Assembly (NCBI RefSeq): GCF_009831415.1
Contig: NZ_CP043727.1
Coordinates: forward strand, 992,001-1,056,000
Direction of reading: 5' to 3'
DNA: 64,000 nt
DNA from: Yersinia canariae
Lineage (GTDB): Bacteria > Pseudomonadota > Gammaproteobacteria > Enterobacterales > Enterobacteriaceae
Both the position numbers and the translations under genes were made by a program. Of the stretch, positions 43,643-54,004 are shown in pieces. The notes beneath the pieces were generated by a model. The model was not told the DNA's origin and did not search any database. It saw only the letters and a list, made by a program, of their open reading frames with translations. Each line of letters opens with the position of its first letter. Position 1 is the stretch's first letter.

Positions 43643-46093
43643 ATGAAAGAGACCAATGAATCCCGACTGTTAACGGCAGAAGTCACGCGCCGAAAACTGG
43701 TCCAAACCACACTGGTCGGCGGTCTTGCCGTGGCAACCGGGGCGTTCTCGCTGCCGTTTTCCCGTACCGCCCGAGCTGTTCAATCCGCCATTAATCCAAG
43801 CAATGCCAGCGATGGCAAAGTGATCTGGAGTGCTTGCACCGTTAACTGCGGTAGCCGCTGTCCATTACGTATGCATGTGGTTGATGGTGAAATTAAATAT
43901 GTTGAAACTGACAATACCGGGGACGACCAGTTCGACGGTTTGCATCAGGTGCGTGCTTGTTTACGGGGCCGCTCCATGCGCCGCCGGGTGTACAACCCCG
44001 ACCGATTGAAATATCCGATGAAACGTGTGGGCGCACGTGGCGAGGGCAAGTTCCAACGTATTTCATGGGAGGAAGCTTTTGATACTCTCGCCGCCAGCAT
44101 GCAAAACATCATCAAGGAATATGGTAACGAAGCCATCTATCTGAATTACGGCACAGGCACGTTGGGCGGCACCATGACCCGCTCTTGGCCACCGGGTTCA
44201 ACCTTATTGGCGCGGCTGATGAATTGCTGTGGTGGTTATCTCAATCATTATGGCGACTACAGCACCGCGCAGATTGCCGCGGGTTTGAATTACACCTATG
44301 GCGGCTGGGCCGACGGCAATAGCCCATCAGATATTGAAAATAGTAAGTTGGTGGTGTTGTTTGGTAACAACCCTGGTGAAACCCGGATGAGCGGCGGCGG
44401 TGTCACTTATTATCTGGAACAGGCGCGGGAGAAATCCAATGCCAAGATGATTGTTATTGACCCGCGATATACAGATACCGCTGCGGGGCGTGAGGATGAA
44501 TGGATCCCACTGCGGCCAGGGACAGATGCTGCACTCGCCTCTGCACTGGCTTATGTGATGATCACCGAGAATCTGGTGGATCAGCCATTCCTTGATAAAT
44601 ATTGCGTCGGCTATGACGAGAAAACCTTGCCAGAAGGCGCACCGAAAAATGGCCATTATAAGGCCTATATTTTAGGGCAAGGTGCAGATAAAACAGCTAA
44701 AACGCCGCAATGGGCGGAGGCCATTACCGGGATCCCAGCGGCAAAAATCATTAAATTGGGGCGGGAAATTGGCTCAGTCAAGCCCGCCTATATCGCGCAG
44801 GGATGGGGGCCACAACGCCATGCCAATGGCGAAAACACGAGTCGCGCTATTGCGATGCTGGCTATTCTGACCGGCAATGTTGGCATCAATGGCGGCAATT
44901 CAGGTGCTCGCGAAGGTTCCTATGGTCTGCCGTTCGTCCGCATGCCAACTCTGGAAAACCCGGTTAAAACCAGTATTTCGATGTTCTTGTGGACGGATGC
45001 CATTGAGCGCGGCCCTGAAATGACCGCCACCCGTGATGGCGTAAGGGGCAAAGATAAGCTGGATGTGCCCATCAAGTTTATCTGGAATTACGCGAGTAAC
45101 TGCTTGATTAATCAGCATGCGGAAATCAATCGCACCCATGACATTCTGCAAGATGATAAGAAATGCGAAATGATTGTGGTCATTGATAACCACATGACCT
45201 CGTCAGCTAAGTATGCCGATATTATCCTGCCGGACTGTACTGCTTCGGAGCAAATGGATTTCTGTCTGGATGCGTCCAGTGGCAACATGGCGTATGTAAT
45301 TTTTGCTGATCAGGTCATCAAACCGCGCTTTGAGTGCAAAAACATCTATGAAATGACCACTGAGCTGGCAAAACGCATGGGGGTTGAACAGCAATTTACC
45401 GAAGGGCGCACCCAAGAGGGCTGGCTGCGCCATCTCTATCAGCAATCGCAGCAGGCCATTCCTGAGTTGCCATCATTCGAGGAGTTCCGCGAGCAGGGCA
45501 TCTTCAAAAAACGCGACCCGGCAGGGCACCATGTCGCCTATAAAGAATTCCGGGCCGATCCGGTCGCCAACCCGTTAACCACCCCATCGGGCAAAATCGA
45601 GATTTACTCTGCTGAATTGGCACACATTGCCGCCACGTGGGAATTGCAGTCAGATGATGTGATTGATCCGCTGCCGGTATATGCCGCTGGTTTCGAGAGT
45701 TTTGACGACCCGCTTAACCAGACATATCCGCTGCAACTTACGGGTTTCCATTATAAAGCCCGAACTCACTCTACTTACGGCAATGTCGATGTGCTAAAGG
45801 CGTCCTGCCGTCAGGAAATGTGGATTAACCCAATAGATGCCAGAGAACGCGACATCAACAATGGCGATATCGTGCGGATATTTAATGGCCGTGGCGAAGT
45901 TCAGATTAATGCCAAAGTGACCCCGCGCATGATGCCGGGAGTGGTGGCTCTGGGGGAAGGGGCTTGGTACAGCCCTGATGAGAAACGTATTGACCGGGCG
46001 GGCAGTATTAACGTGTTGACCACGCAGCGCCCCTCTCCGTTGGCGAAAGGGAATCCATCCCATACCAACCTCGTTCAAGTAACCAAGGCTTAA
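43643..46093 (+). CDS. dmsA: Dimethyl sulfoxide reductase catalytic subunit
   Basis: An 816-residue periplasm-facing molybdopterin (bis-MGD) oxidoreductase that reduces DMSO and TMAO in anaerobic respiration. It has a Tat signal (TRRKLVQTTLVGGLAVATGAF, cleavage near RARA-type TARA) and the N-terminal [4Fe-4S] motif C65TVNC69GSRC73 with C107LRGRS. The body is nearly collinear with E. coli DmsA (about 814), for example NYGTGTLGGTMTRSWPPG and NPSHTNLVQV. The ATG at 43643 is used since the upstream 15 codons lie before the Tat n-region. It heads dmsABC. Confidence 0.95.
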   Translation: MKETNESRLLTAEVTRRKLVQTTLVGGLAVATGAFSLPFSRTARAVQSAINPSNASDGKVIWSACTVNCGSRCPLRMHVVDGEIKYVETDNTGDDQFDGLHQVRACLRGRSMRRRVYNPDRLKYPMKRVGARGEGKFQRISWEEAFDTLAASMQNIIKEYGNEAIYLNYGTGTLGGTMTRSWPPGSTLLARLMNCCGGYLNHYGDYSTAQIAAGLNYTYGGWADGNSPSDIENSKLVVLFGNNPGETRMSGGGVTYYLEQAREKSNAKMIVIDPRYTDTAAGREDEWIPLRPGTDAALASALAYVMITENLVDQPFLDKYCVGYDEKTLPEGAPKNGHYKAYILGQGADKTAKTPQWAEAITGIPAAKIIKLGREIGSVKPAYIAQGWGPQRHANGENTSRAIAMLAILTGNVGINGGNSGAREGSYGLPFVRMPTLENPVKTSISMFLWTDAIERGPEMTATRDGVRGKDKLDVPIKFIWNYASNCLINQHAEINRTHDILQDDKKCEMIVVIDNHMTSSAKYADIILPDCTASEQMDFCLDASSGNMAYVIFADQVIKPRFECKNIYEMTTELAKRMGVEQQFTEGRTQEGWLRHLYQQSQQAIPELPSFEEFREQGIFKKRDPAGHHVAYKEFRADPVANPLTTPSGKIEIYSAELAHIAATWELQSDDVIDPLPVYAAGFESFDDPLNQTYPLQLTGFHYKARTHSTYGNVDVLKASCRQEMWINPIDARERDINNGDIVRIFNGRGEVQINAKVTPRMMPGVVALGEGAWYSPDEKRIDRAGSINVLTTQRPSPLAKGNPSHTNLVQVTKA

Positions 46094-46104
46094 GGAGCTA
46101 ACTG

Positions 46105-46719
46105 ATGACGCAATATGGTTTTTACATCGACTCCAGCCGGTGCACGGGGTGTAAAACTTGCGAACTGGCCTGCAAGGATTTCAAAAACTTATCAACCGAT
46201 GTCAGTTTTCGGCGCATTTACGAATACGCCGGAGGCGATTGGCAACAGGATAACGGCGCATGGCACCAGAATGTGTTTGCTTACTATCTCTCTATTGCTT
46301 GCAACCACTGTAGTGACCCCGCCTGCACCAAAGTATGCCCGACTGGCGCGATGCATAAGCGCGATGATGGTTTTGTGGTGGTAAATGAGGATATTTGTAT
46401 TGGTTGCCGCTACTGCCATATGGCTTGTCCTTACGGTGCGCCGCAATATGACGAAACCAAAGGGCATATGACCAAGTGTGACGGCTGCTATGAAAGGGTT
46501 GCCGCTGGCAAAAAACCGATTTGTGTCGATTCCTGCCCGCTGCGGGCATTGGATATGGCCCCTATCGATGAACTGCGCGAAAAATATGGGGAATTGGCCG
46601 AAATTGCGCCACTGCCCGCCGCTCACTTCACATTACCGAATATCGTCGTGAAACCAAATGCCAACAGTCGCCCGGTCAGAGATACCACCGGTCATCTGGC
46701 AAATCCGAAGGAGGTATAA
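46105..46719 (+). CDS. dmsB: Dimethyl sulfoxide reductase iron-sulfur subunit
   Basis: A 204-residue electron-transfer subunit with four [4Fe-4S] clusters. Cys groups are CTGCKTCELACKDF, CNHCSDPACTKVCPTGAM, CIGCRYCHMACPYGAPQYD and CDGCYERVAAGKKPICVDSCPLRALDM. It passes electrons from the DmsC quinol site to DmsA. AAGGAG precedes the ATG. Length matches E. coli DmsB (205). Confidence 0.97.
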   Translation: MTQYGFYIDSSRCTGCKTCELACKDFKNLSTDVSFRRIYEYAGGDWQQDNGAWHQNVFAYYLSIACNHCSDPACTKVCPTGAMHKRDDGFVVVNEDICIGCRYCHMACPYGAPQYDETKGHMTKCDGCYERVAAGKKPICVDSCPLRALDMAPIDELREKYGELAEIAPLPAAHFTLPNIVVKPNANSRPVRDTTGHLANPKEV

Positions 46720-46720
46720 C

Positions 46721-47581
46721 ATGGGCATGGGATGGCATGAATGGCCATTAATGGTCTTTACGGTTCTGGGGCAGTGCGTGGTTGGGGGCTTTATTGTCCT
46801 CGGATTGGCACTGATATTTGGCGATTTGAGTCGCGGCCAGCAACAACGAGTTCACCGCAGCATGTTTGTCTTATGGGTGCTGATGGCGTTGGCTTTTATT
46901 GCCTCGACACTGCATTTAGGCTCGCCGATGCGGGCTTTCAACTCATTAAATCGGGTCGGAGAGTCGGCGCTGAGTAATGAGATAGCAGCCGGTTCACTGT
47001 TCTTTGCTGTGGCCGGTTTCTACTGGTTGCTGGCAGTTTTGGGTAAGCTGCCCGCAGTGCTGGGTAAGATCTGGTTGGTGATAGCCATGGTGCTGGGCGT
47101 GGTATTTGTCTACGCCATGTGTCGGGTTTACTCCATTGATACGGTGCCCACTTGGGATAATCTCTACACGCCGCTGGGCTTCGTATTGACGGTCTTTATC
47201 GGCGGGCCAATGTTGGGTTACTTGCTACTGCAATTAGCTGATATTAATGGCCGAGCAATGCTGCAATTGCCGATGATTAGTGTATTGGCGCTGATTATCA
47301 GTATCGCCAGTGTCATTATGCAGGCGGCGAGTTTGTCGATAATTTACAGCTCGGTACAGCAAGCATCCGAACTCATTCCTAACTACGGCATGTTGATGGT
47401 CTGGCGCTTGGTGCTGTTGGTGTTGGGGTTAGGGTGCTGGATTTGCCCGCTAATCCGTGGCCGCATGCCAATGACTCTCGGGATGATTTTTGCCATGCTA
47501 TTGGTTATTGTCGGTGAATTAATTGGCCGAGCCGTATTTTATGGGCTGCATATGACGGTAGGAATGGCAGTCGGCGGGTAA
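46721..47581 (+). CDS. dmsC: Dimethyl sulfoxide reductase membrane anchor subunit
   Basis: A 286-residue inner-membrane protein with about eight hydrophobic segments, which anchors DmsAB and oxidises menaquinol. It begins MGMGWHEWPLMVFTVLGQCVVGGFIVLG. The conserved STLHLGSPMRAFNSLNRVGESALSNEI stretch holds residues linked to quinol binding in E. coli DmsC. The true start at 46721 has GGAGGT upstream, overlapping the dmsB stop. The longer open frame starts inside dmsB and is not used. Confidence 0.95.
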   Translation: MGMGWHEWPLMVFTVLGQCVVGGFIVLGLALIFGDLSRGQQQRVHRSMFVLWVLMALAFIASTLHLGSPMRAFNSLNRVGESALSNEIAAGSLFFAVAGFYWLLAVLGKLPAVLGKIWLVIAMVLGVVFVYAMCRVYSIDTVPTWDNLYTPLGFVLTVFIGGPMLGYLLLQLADINGRAMLQLPMISVLALIISIASVIMQAASLSIIYSSVQQASELIPNYGMLMVWRLVLLVLGLGCWICPLIRGRMPMTLGMIFAMLLVIVGELIGRAVFYGLHMTVGMAVGG

Positions 47582-47608
47582 TTTATATCCTGACGATTGT
47601 TGTGTTTT

Positions 47609-47634
47609 GCCATTCTGGGCGTGCTCAGAATGGC
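47609..47634 (+). promoter_or_regulatory. Hairpin between dmsC and the dmsD-type gene
   Basis: GCCATTCTG (47609-47617) and CAGAATGGC (47626-47634) form a 9-base stem with an 8-base loop. No poly-T follows, so read-through to the chaperone gene is likely, at reduced level. Confidence 0.5.
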
Positions 47635-47685
47635 TTGACTCACGCCGTCTCAATCTGAACCCGCTATTATTCAGGATAATATTTA

Positions 47686-48306
47686 ATGGTTGAAAAAAAT
47701 ATTGCTTATCAAGATATTGCGCTCACTGGTCGGGTGCTCGGCGCGCTGTTTTATTGTGAGCCAGACAGCCCGGCATGCAGTGATATTGTGGCGCAACTGA
47801 GCAGTGGCTCTTGGGTGGCACAATGGCCTTATGGGCGTGAAGAGAAACTGGCCCCGATTGCCGCTTTACTGGCGCAATCGGCTGCACAGGAAACACGGGA
47901 AGAGGCTTGGCAGCGGCTATTTATTGGCCCTTACGCTTTGCCCGCCCCACCTTGGGGGTCAGTCTACCTGGATAAAGAAAATGTGCTGTTCGGGGATTCA
48001 ACCCTAAAACTACGGAATTGGATGGCCGAGCAGCACGTGGAAGTCACCCTGGATACAGAAGAACCGGAAGATCAATTCGGTTTATTGCTGATGATGGTGG
48101 CGTGGTTGGCCGAAAACCAACCCGAAAAGTTACCGGATTTGCTGGCGGAACACTTACTCACTTGGGCTTACCGCTATCTGGATTTACTGCAATCCGATGC
48201 CGCGCATCCGTTCTATCAGGGGCTGGCCCAGTTAGCGACCTTAACACTGACCCATTGGCAGCATGAATTACAGGTGACTCCAGCAGTGGTTAAGTTGTAT
48301 CGCTGA
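47686..48306 (+). CDS. dmsD: TorD/DmsD-family Tat chaperone
   Basis: A 206-residue all-helical cytoplasmic chaperone that binds the twin-arginine leader of DmsA and assists cofactor loading before export. The family motif EPEDQFGLLLMMVAWLAENQPEKLPDLLAEHLLTWAYRYLDLL and FIGPYALPAPPWGSVYLDKENVLFGDSTLKLRNWM are visible. It lies about 100 bases after dmsC. E. coli carries dmsD in the ynf operon, so its linkage to dmsABC here is a useful arrangement. Confidence 0.9.
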   Translation: MVEKNIAYQDIALTGRVLGALFYCEPDSPACSDIVAQLSSGSWVAQWPYGREEKLAPIAALLAQSAAQETREEAWQRLFIGPYALPAPPWGSVYLDKENVLFGDSTLKLRNWMAEQHVEVTLDTEEPEDQFGLLLMMVAWLAENQPEKLPDLLAEHLLTWAYRYLDLLQSDAAHPFYQGLAQLATLTLTHWQHELQVTPAVVKLYR

Positions 48307-48427
48307 GTCAGCATTTCATTATTTACTCAATCCTAAGTATCACTTTTTTGCCAATATTGCTCGTCATACAACTTAATGAATCAAAAGTGAATTTCTCTGA
48401 TTTTTGATTAATCACATCTGAAAATCT

Positions 48428-48462
48428 TGGGCGCGACACATGTCATAATGTGGCCGCGCCCA
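48428..48462 (+). terminator. Long GC-rich hairpin after the dms operon
   Basis: TGGGCGCG (48428-48435) pairs with CGCGCCCA (48455-48462); inside, CACAT (48437-48441) pairs with ATGTG (48448-48452). This 13-pair structure lies about 120 bases past dmsD. It lacks a T run. The rest of 48307-48680 shows no gene. Confidence 0.5.
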
Positions 48463-48662
48463 CTTGCCGTATTCCCTCTGATTTTATCCAGCTTGCGACT
48501 GATGTCATCAGCGCTTTTCCATTGCTAAAGCTTGATTTGACTCAGCCAGTAGTTGAGCGGACTTAGCATCAAAAAACCAAGTCAGTAAAGATATTGCCTC
48601 CCCCATAGACTAATTTGTGACCGGCTTCTATTTTCCTTGCTCTCATATTGGACAAGCCGTAG

Positions 48663-49670
<1,008 letters not shown>

Positions 49671-49712
49671 TGCCTTTAGCGCGGTTGGCTAGCTCGCGTG
49701 TTAAAAGGCAAT

Positions 49713-49732
49713 GAGGGGCGTATCAGCCCCTC
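49713..49732 (+). promoter_or_regulatory. Intercistronic hairpin after the binding-protein gene
   Basis: GAGGGGC (49713-49719) and GCCCCTC (49726-49732) form a 7-base stem with a 6-base loop, 15 bases before the next ATG. It is placed to raise binding-protein levels over downstream products. Confidence 0.5.
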
Positions 49733-49747
49733 CTGACAGGAGGCAGT

Positions 49748-50362
49748 ATGTGGTTCAGTGCCCTATCGAAAGCAGGCGGTTTGTTGGTTATCAGCACAGT
49801 GCTGGTGGCGTGTACTGTGGTGGATTTGGATGAAAACGGCAAACCGATTCTGCCGGTCGATCCAAATGCGGTCGTCAGTGACTATAACCAGCCATCGGAC
49901 AAAGTCGCCTCCACCATTTGGGTGAGCAAAGTGATGCCATTTGCCAGCAGCAATGCGCTCAGTTGGCAACAAGTGAAGCAACAAAGTCAGCCAGCAGCAG
50001 GGAAAAACAGCAAAAGTTATTTTGTCCGTTTTAACGGCAAAGTGATGGCGGTAGAAACAGAAGGGCGGGAAGGCACGATGAAAATCGCAGTGGAGGGTGA
50101 TGAACAAGTGCTGCAATTGGGGCCTATCGTCAAAGGTAATGCCATTCGTGATGCCTCGACTTTTATCCGCTTCGAGGATTTTAAAAACCAAGTGCAATAT
50201 GCCCAACTTTCCAAGGCGCTAAGCAAACGTGCTTTGCAGGATGTGGCCAAACCCGATGCCAGTTGGGTCGGCCAGCAAGTCGAGGTATTGGCTGCGGTGA
50301 CATTAGCTCCTGGCGGTCTGAATAATGCTGTGCCGCTCAGTTTGAATAAGGAGACTCACTAA
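49748..50362 (+). CDS. DUF2291-family lipoprotein
   Basis: A 204-residue predicted periplasmic lipoprotein. The signal ends in a lipobox LVAC (Cys at about residue 22), followed by TVVDLDENGKPILPVD, a conserved start of the family, and a mainly beta C-terminal region (FVRFNGKVMAVETEGREGTMKIAV). DUF2291 proteins occur in operons for ribose-type sugar transporters; their function is not established. AGGAGG precedes the ATG and the stop overlaps the ATPase start by one base. Confidence 0.85.
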   Translation: MWFSALSKAGGLLVISTVLVACTVVDLDENGKPILPVDPNAVVSDYNQPSDKVASTIWVSKVMPFASSNALSWQQVKQQSQPAAGKNSKSYFVRFNGKVMAVETEGREGTMKIAVEGDEQVLQLGPIVKGNAIRDASTFIRFEDFKNQVQYAQLSKALSKRALQDVAKPDASWVGQQVEVLAAVTLAPGGLNNAVPLSLNKETH

Positions 50363-51885
50363 TGGACCACAGACCTGACATCGTCATGCGTGCTGAGGAC
50401 ATTTCGATGCGTTTTCCCGGCACATTGGCGTTAGATGCCGTCAGTTATAATGTTTATCGCGGCAAAGTAAATGTGATTATTGGGGAAAATGGTGCCGGAA
50501 AATCAACATTAATGAAGATTCTGGCTGGTGTGCAGCAACCGACTTCCGGACAGATCTACCTTAATGAGCAGCCGGTAACAATTGCCAATACTCGTGAGGC
50601 CGCCGCGCTCGGTATTGGCATGGTGCATCAGGAGTTGAATCTGTCAGAAAATCTCAATGTCGCGGAAAATATTTTTCTGGGCCGTGAGATTCAGCAAGGA
50701 TTGAAGCCCATTAATCAGGCAGCACAGGAACTGATTGCTGAGCAACTTATGGTACGCCTTGACCAGGCCATTTCACCGAAGGAAATGGTGTCAAACCTGA
50801 AAGTCGGTCAGCAGCAATTGATTGAAATTGCTAAGGCTTTGGCTGAGCAGGCAGACATTTTGATTCTGGACGAACCGACCTCCGCTCTGAGTAAAACTGA
50901 AGTCGACATTCTGTTCCGGGTGATTCGCGAACTGACTCGCCAAGGGGTTTCTATCGTCTACATTTCGCATCGATTGGAAGAGTTGATGGCGATTGGTGAT
51001 TACATCACCATTCTGCGCGATGGTCGTTTCCAGGCCGAAGCTGCCGTTAAAGACATTGATGTGCCGTGGATTGTACGTGAAATGCTGGGCAGTGACCCGG
51101 TTTCCAGCTTCCTTCATCCGGGCCGGACTTTCGGGGCACCAATGATGGAAGTGGATAACGTCACTTTAATCAATGAGTCCGGTAATGCGGTGGTAAATCA
51201 AGTCTCGCTACAGGTGTGTGCTGGTGAAATCGTCGGTATTTATGGGTTGATGGGGGCGGGACGAACTGAGTTGTTTGAGTGTCTGTTAGGCACTCAACAG
51301 AGCTATCTCGGGGCAATTCGGCTCAATGACACTGCAATCAGTGCCAAAACTTCAACCGCAGAACGCATCCGCCTTGGCATGAGTTTAGTGCCGGAAGATC
51401 GTAAAAAAACGGGCATTTTCCCGGTGTCATCTGTTGCCAATAACCTGACTATTTCCAGCTTATGGCGTCGGTTAAAACACAGCTTCGCTATCTGGCAGGA
51501 GAGCGAGTCGCAGGTGGTCGCGTCAGTTATTGGCGATTTGTCTATCAAAGTTTCATCACCGGACGTGGAAATTCAAGCGCTTAGCGGCGGTAATCAGCAA
51601 AAAGTGGTGATTGGCCGTTCATTACTGACCAGCCCGAACATTTTACTACTGGATGAACCGACTCGGGGTATTGATGTTGGCGCGAAAGCGGATGTGTTTG
51701 AAATGATGGTGAAACTCTCTGAACAGGGGATCGCGATTCTGTTTTCCACCTCAGATCTGAAAGAAATCATGGCGGTATCAGACCGCATTCTGGTGATGTC
51801 GAACGGCAAACTGACCGCAAATGTTTCTCGTCAGTCGGCCAGTGAATCGGCATTGGTTACGGCAAGCGCACAAGGGTTTGAATGA
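50362..51885 (+). CDS. Sugar ABC transporter ATPase (RbsA type)
   Basis: A 507-residue cytoplasmic protein with two nucleotide-binding domains. N-terminal: Walker A GENGAGKST, GMVHQELNLSENLNVAENIFLG, LKVGQQQLIEIAKAL, LDEPTSALS, YISHRLEEL. C-terminal: GLMGAGRTELFECLLG, VPEDRKKTGIFP, LSGGNQQKVVIGRSLL, LLLDEPTRGIDVGAKADVFEM. Both Walker B motifs are normal, unlike the protein at 30008. It overlaps both neighbouring genes by 1-4 bases. Confidence 0.94.
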   Translation: MDHRPDIVMRAEDISMRFPGTLALDAVSYNVYRGKVNVIIGENGAGKSTLMKILAGVQQPTSGQIYLNEQPVTIANTREAAALGIGMVHQELNLSENLNVAENIFLGREIQQGLKPINQAAQELIAEQLMVRLDQAISPKEMVSNLKVGQQQLIEIAKALAEQADILILDEPTSALSKTEVDILFRVIRELTRQGVSIVYISHRLEELMAIGDYITILRDGRFQAEAAVKDIDVPWIVREMLGSDPVSSFLHPGRTFGAPMMEVDNVTLINESGNAVVNQVSLQVCAGEIVGIYGLMGAGRTELFECLLGTQQSYLGAIRLNDTAISAKTSTAERIRLGMSLVPEDRKKTGIFPVSSVANNLTISSLWRRLKHSFAIWQESESQVVASVIGDLSIKVSSPDVEIQALSGGNQQKVVIGRSLLTSPNILLLDEPTRGIDVGAKADVFEMMVKLSEQGIAILFSTSDLKEIMAVSDRILVMSNGKLTANVSRQSASESALVTASAQGFE

Positions 51886-53000
51886 TGAAAGCAACAACTG
51901 GCACTGCGTTGGCGAGTCACCAGCCCGGTGGGTCGTCGTGGTCACGGGAAAATATGCTGCTGCTTCTGCTAAAGATGCGCACCTTTATTGCCCTGTTCCT
52001 GATCCTGGGTTTCTTCTCTGTGATGGTTCCGGGGTTTTTGGCGACCGGTAGCTTGATCATTATGGTGAAGCATATCGCGATCAATGCCTTCCTCGCTCTG
52101 GGCATCACGTTTGTCATTATCACCGCCGGGATTGACCTTTCCATCGGGGCGACATTGGGGTTATGCGGCATGATTGCTGGCTGGATGATTACTCAAGGTA
52201 TTGTTTTACCGATGTTTGGTATTGCCATCTTCCCCAGTGTTTGGGTGGTGGTTCCGGTGGTATTGATTATCGGAGCACTTATTGGCGCGGTAAATGGTTG
52301 GATAATTACCCGCTATAACGTCGCCCCGTTCATCTGCACTCTTGGCACCATGTATGTGGTTCGAGGTGCGGCAATGCTGATTTCCGGCGGTGAAACTTTC
52401 CCTGGTTTGCAAGGGAATCCACAGTTGGGGAATACCGGTTTTGATTTGCTGGGGTCTGGCACGTTACTGGGCTTACCAATTGCCATCTGGATTATGTTCA
52501 TTTTGGCACTGGTTATTGCCTATGTTGCCCGCCGATTGCCGTTTGGCCGCCATGTCTATGCCATTGGTGATAACGAAAGGGCCGCCGAGCTTTCAGGTGT
52601 CAAAGTCCGGCAAGTCAAAGTGTGGGTGTACACCATCTCGGGTTTCTGCGCTGCGATTGCCGGGATAATTGTTTCTGCTCAATTGGTCGCCAGTCATCCG
52701 GCCAATGGCAGTGGTTTTGAGATGAATGCTATTGCTGCCGTGGTACTGGGGGGGACTTCTTTGGCCGGGGGGCGCGGCACCATTCTCGGTACGCTGATTG
52801 GCGCATTTGTTATCGGCATTCTGGCTGACGGTTTGGTGATGATGGGGGTCAGCGAATTCTGGCAAATGGTTATCAAAGGTATCGTGATTATTGTGGCGGT
52901 CATTATCGACCAGATGCAAAACCGGATGCAGCACAAGGCCGCGATTGTTTCGCAAAAGGCTACTGCGGTGCCGCAAATCGAGAAGAGCGAACAAGCATAA
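51882..53000 (+). CDS. Sugar ABC transporter permease (RbsC type)
   Basis: A 372-residue inner-membrane permease. After a hydrophilic N-terminus of about 35 residues, motifs are LALGITFVIITAGIDLSIGATLGLCGMIAGW, TRYNVAPFICTLGTMYVVRGAAMLISGGETFPGL, the coupling loop GRHVYAIGDNERAAELSGVKVRQVKVWVYTISGFCAAIAGI and AIAAVVLGGTSLAGGRGTILGTLIGAFVIGILADGLVMMGV. A single permease gene implies a homodimer, as in the ribose transporter. Confidence 0.93.
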   Translation: MMKATTGTALASHQPGGSSWSRENMLLLLLKMRTFIALFLILGFFSVMVPGFLATGSLIIMVKHIAINAFLALGITFVIITAGIDLSIGATLGLCGMIAGWMITQGIVLPMFGIAIFPSVWVVVPVVLIIGALIGAVNGWIITRYNVAPFICTLGTMYVVRGAAMLISGGETFPGLQGNPQLGNTGFDLLGSGTLLGLPIAIWIMFILALVIAYVARRLPFGRHVYAIGDNERAAELSGVKVRQVKVWVYTISGFCAAIAGIIVSAQLVASHPANGSGFEMNAIAAVVLGGTSLAGGRGTILGTLIGAFVIGILADGLVMMGVSEFWQMVIKGIVIIVAVIIDQMQNRMQHKAAIVSQKATAVPQIEKSEQA

Positions 53001-53026
53001 AGAACAGTCTAATCAGGCAGATGCAG

Positions 53027-53083
53027 CCTGTCAGACACTGAACACGAAAGATGTCACGCCGGAGGGAGATTTCCGGACAGGCT
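53027..53083 (+). promoter_or_regulatory. Structured gap between transporter and transketolase genes
   Basis: GCCTGTC (53027-53033) pairs with GACAGGC (53077-53083), and inside it CCGGA (53060-53064) can pair with TCCGG (53073-53077), which competes for one base. The gap of 173 bases is the only long one inside the operon. It may be a processing or attenuation site that separates transport from catabolic genes. Confidence 0.35.
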
Positions 53084-53173
53084 TGATGAAAGCTATTTTT
53101 TAGCACCATCAGGAATAAATATTCGGTAATGAGTAAAAATTCATTTATCGATAAAATTAAGAGAGGTAATGTC

Positions 53174-54004
53174 ATGAATCCGTATTCACTGTCAGTCGAT
53201 GAGCTGGTGAAAAAGGCACGGGCTATCCGCCGCCGGATAGTTCTGCTTAACGCGAACAGCCCCGCAGGGGGGCACACCGGCGCTGATCTTTCGCAAGTAG
53301 AGATTCTGACAGCACTCTATTTCCGCATCCTAAATTGTGCGCCAGACCGGCTCACAGATCCCGAGCGCGATATTTATGTGCAGTCCAAAGGTCACGCGGT
53401 GGGCGGCTATTACTGCTGCCTGGCTGAAGCGGGCTATTTCCCAGAAGAATGGTTGGCGACTTATCAACATGCCAACTCCCATCTGCCGGGGCACCCCGTC
53501 AAACATAAAACGCCGGGCATTGAATTAAATACCGGCGCGTTAGGCCACGGCTTACCGGTTGCGGTGGGAATTGCCCTGGCGGCCAAACGTTCTAATAGCA
53601 AACGGCGGGTATTCGTTTTGACCGGCGACGGTGAACTGGCTGAAGGCAGTAACTGGGAAGCGGCATTAGTGGCTGCTCACTATCAGCTAGACAACCTGAT
53701 AATCATTAATGACAAAAATAAACTCCAACTGGCGGGTACCACTAAATCGATTATGAATACCGATCCGCTGGCGGATAAGTGGCAGGCATTTGGTCTGCAA
53801 GTCACTGAATGTCAGGGGAATGATATGCAATCGGTGGTGGAAACACTGGAAGGGCTGCAACAAAACGGTAAACCCAATGTGGTGATTGCTAACACCGAAA
53901 AAGGGGCCGGAATCTCCTTTATTCAAGGGCGTGTGGAGTGGCACCACCGGGTGCCGAAAGGTGCTGAAATTGATCTGGCACTGGAGGAATTAAATGATGA
54001 GTAA
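53174..54004 (+). CDS. Transketolase, N-terminal (TPP-binding) subunit
   Basis: A 276-residue protein equal to the pyrophosphate-binding half of transketolase. It has SPAGGHTGADLSQVEILTALYFRIL, SKGHAVGGYYCCLAEAGYF, the substrate-channel motif LPGHPVKHKTPGIELNTGALGHGLPVAVG and the TPP motif GDGELAEGSNWEAALVAAHYQLDNLIIINDKNKLQ (GDG...N). The start at 53174 follows GAGAGG. Split transketolases occur in archaea and in specialised bacterial sugar pathways. Its pairing with the next gene gives one complete enzyme. Confidence 0.9.
   Translation: MNPYSLSVDELVKKARAIRRRIVLLNANSPAGGHTGADLSQVEILTALYFRILNCAPDRLTDPERDIYVQSKGHAVGGYYCCLAEAGYFPEEWLATYQHANSHLPGHPVKHKTPGIELNTGALGHGLPVAVGIALAAKRSNSKRRVFVLTGDGELAEGSNWEAALVAAHYQLDNLIIINDKNKLQLAGTTKSIMNTDPLADKWQAFGLQVTECQGNDMQSVVETLEGLQQNGKPNVVIANTEKGAGISFIQGRVEWHHRVPKGAEIDLALEELNDE

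Noticed and set aside
53001..53173. TPP riboswitch upstream of the transketolase genes
   Set aside because: The conserved CUGAGA and related TPP-box elements are not present; only simple stems are seen.
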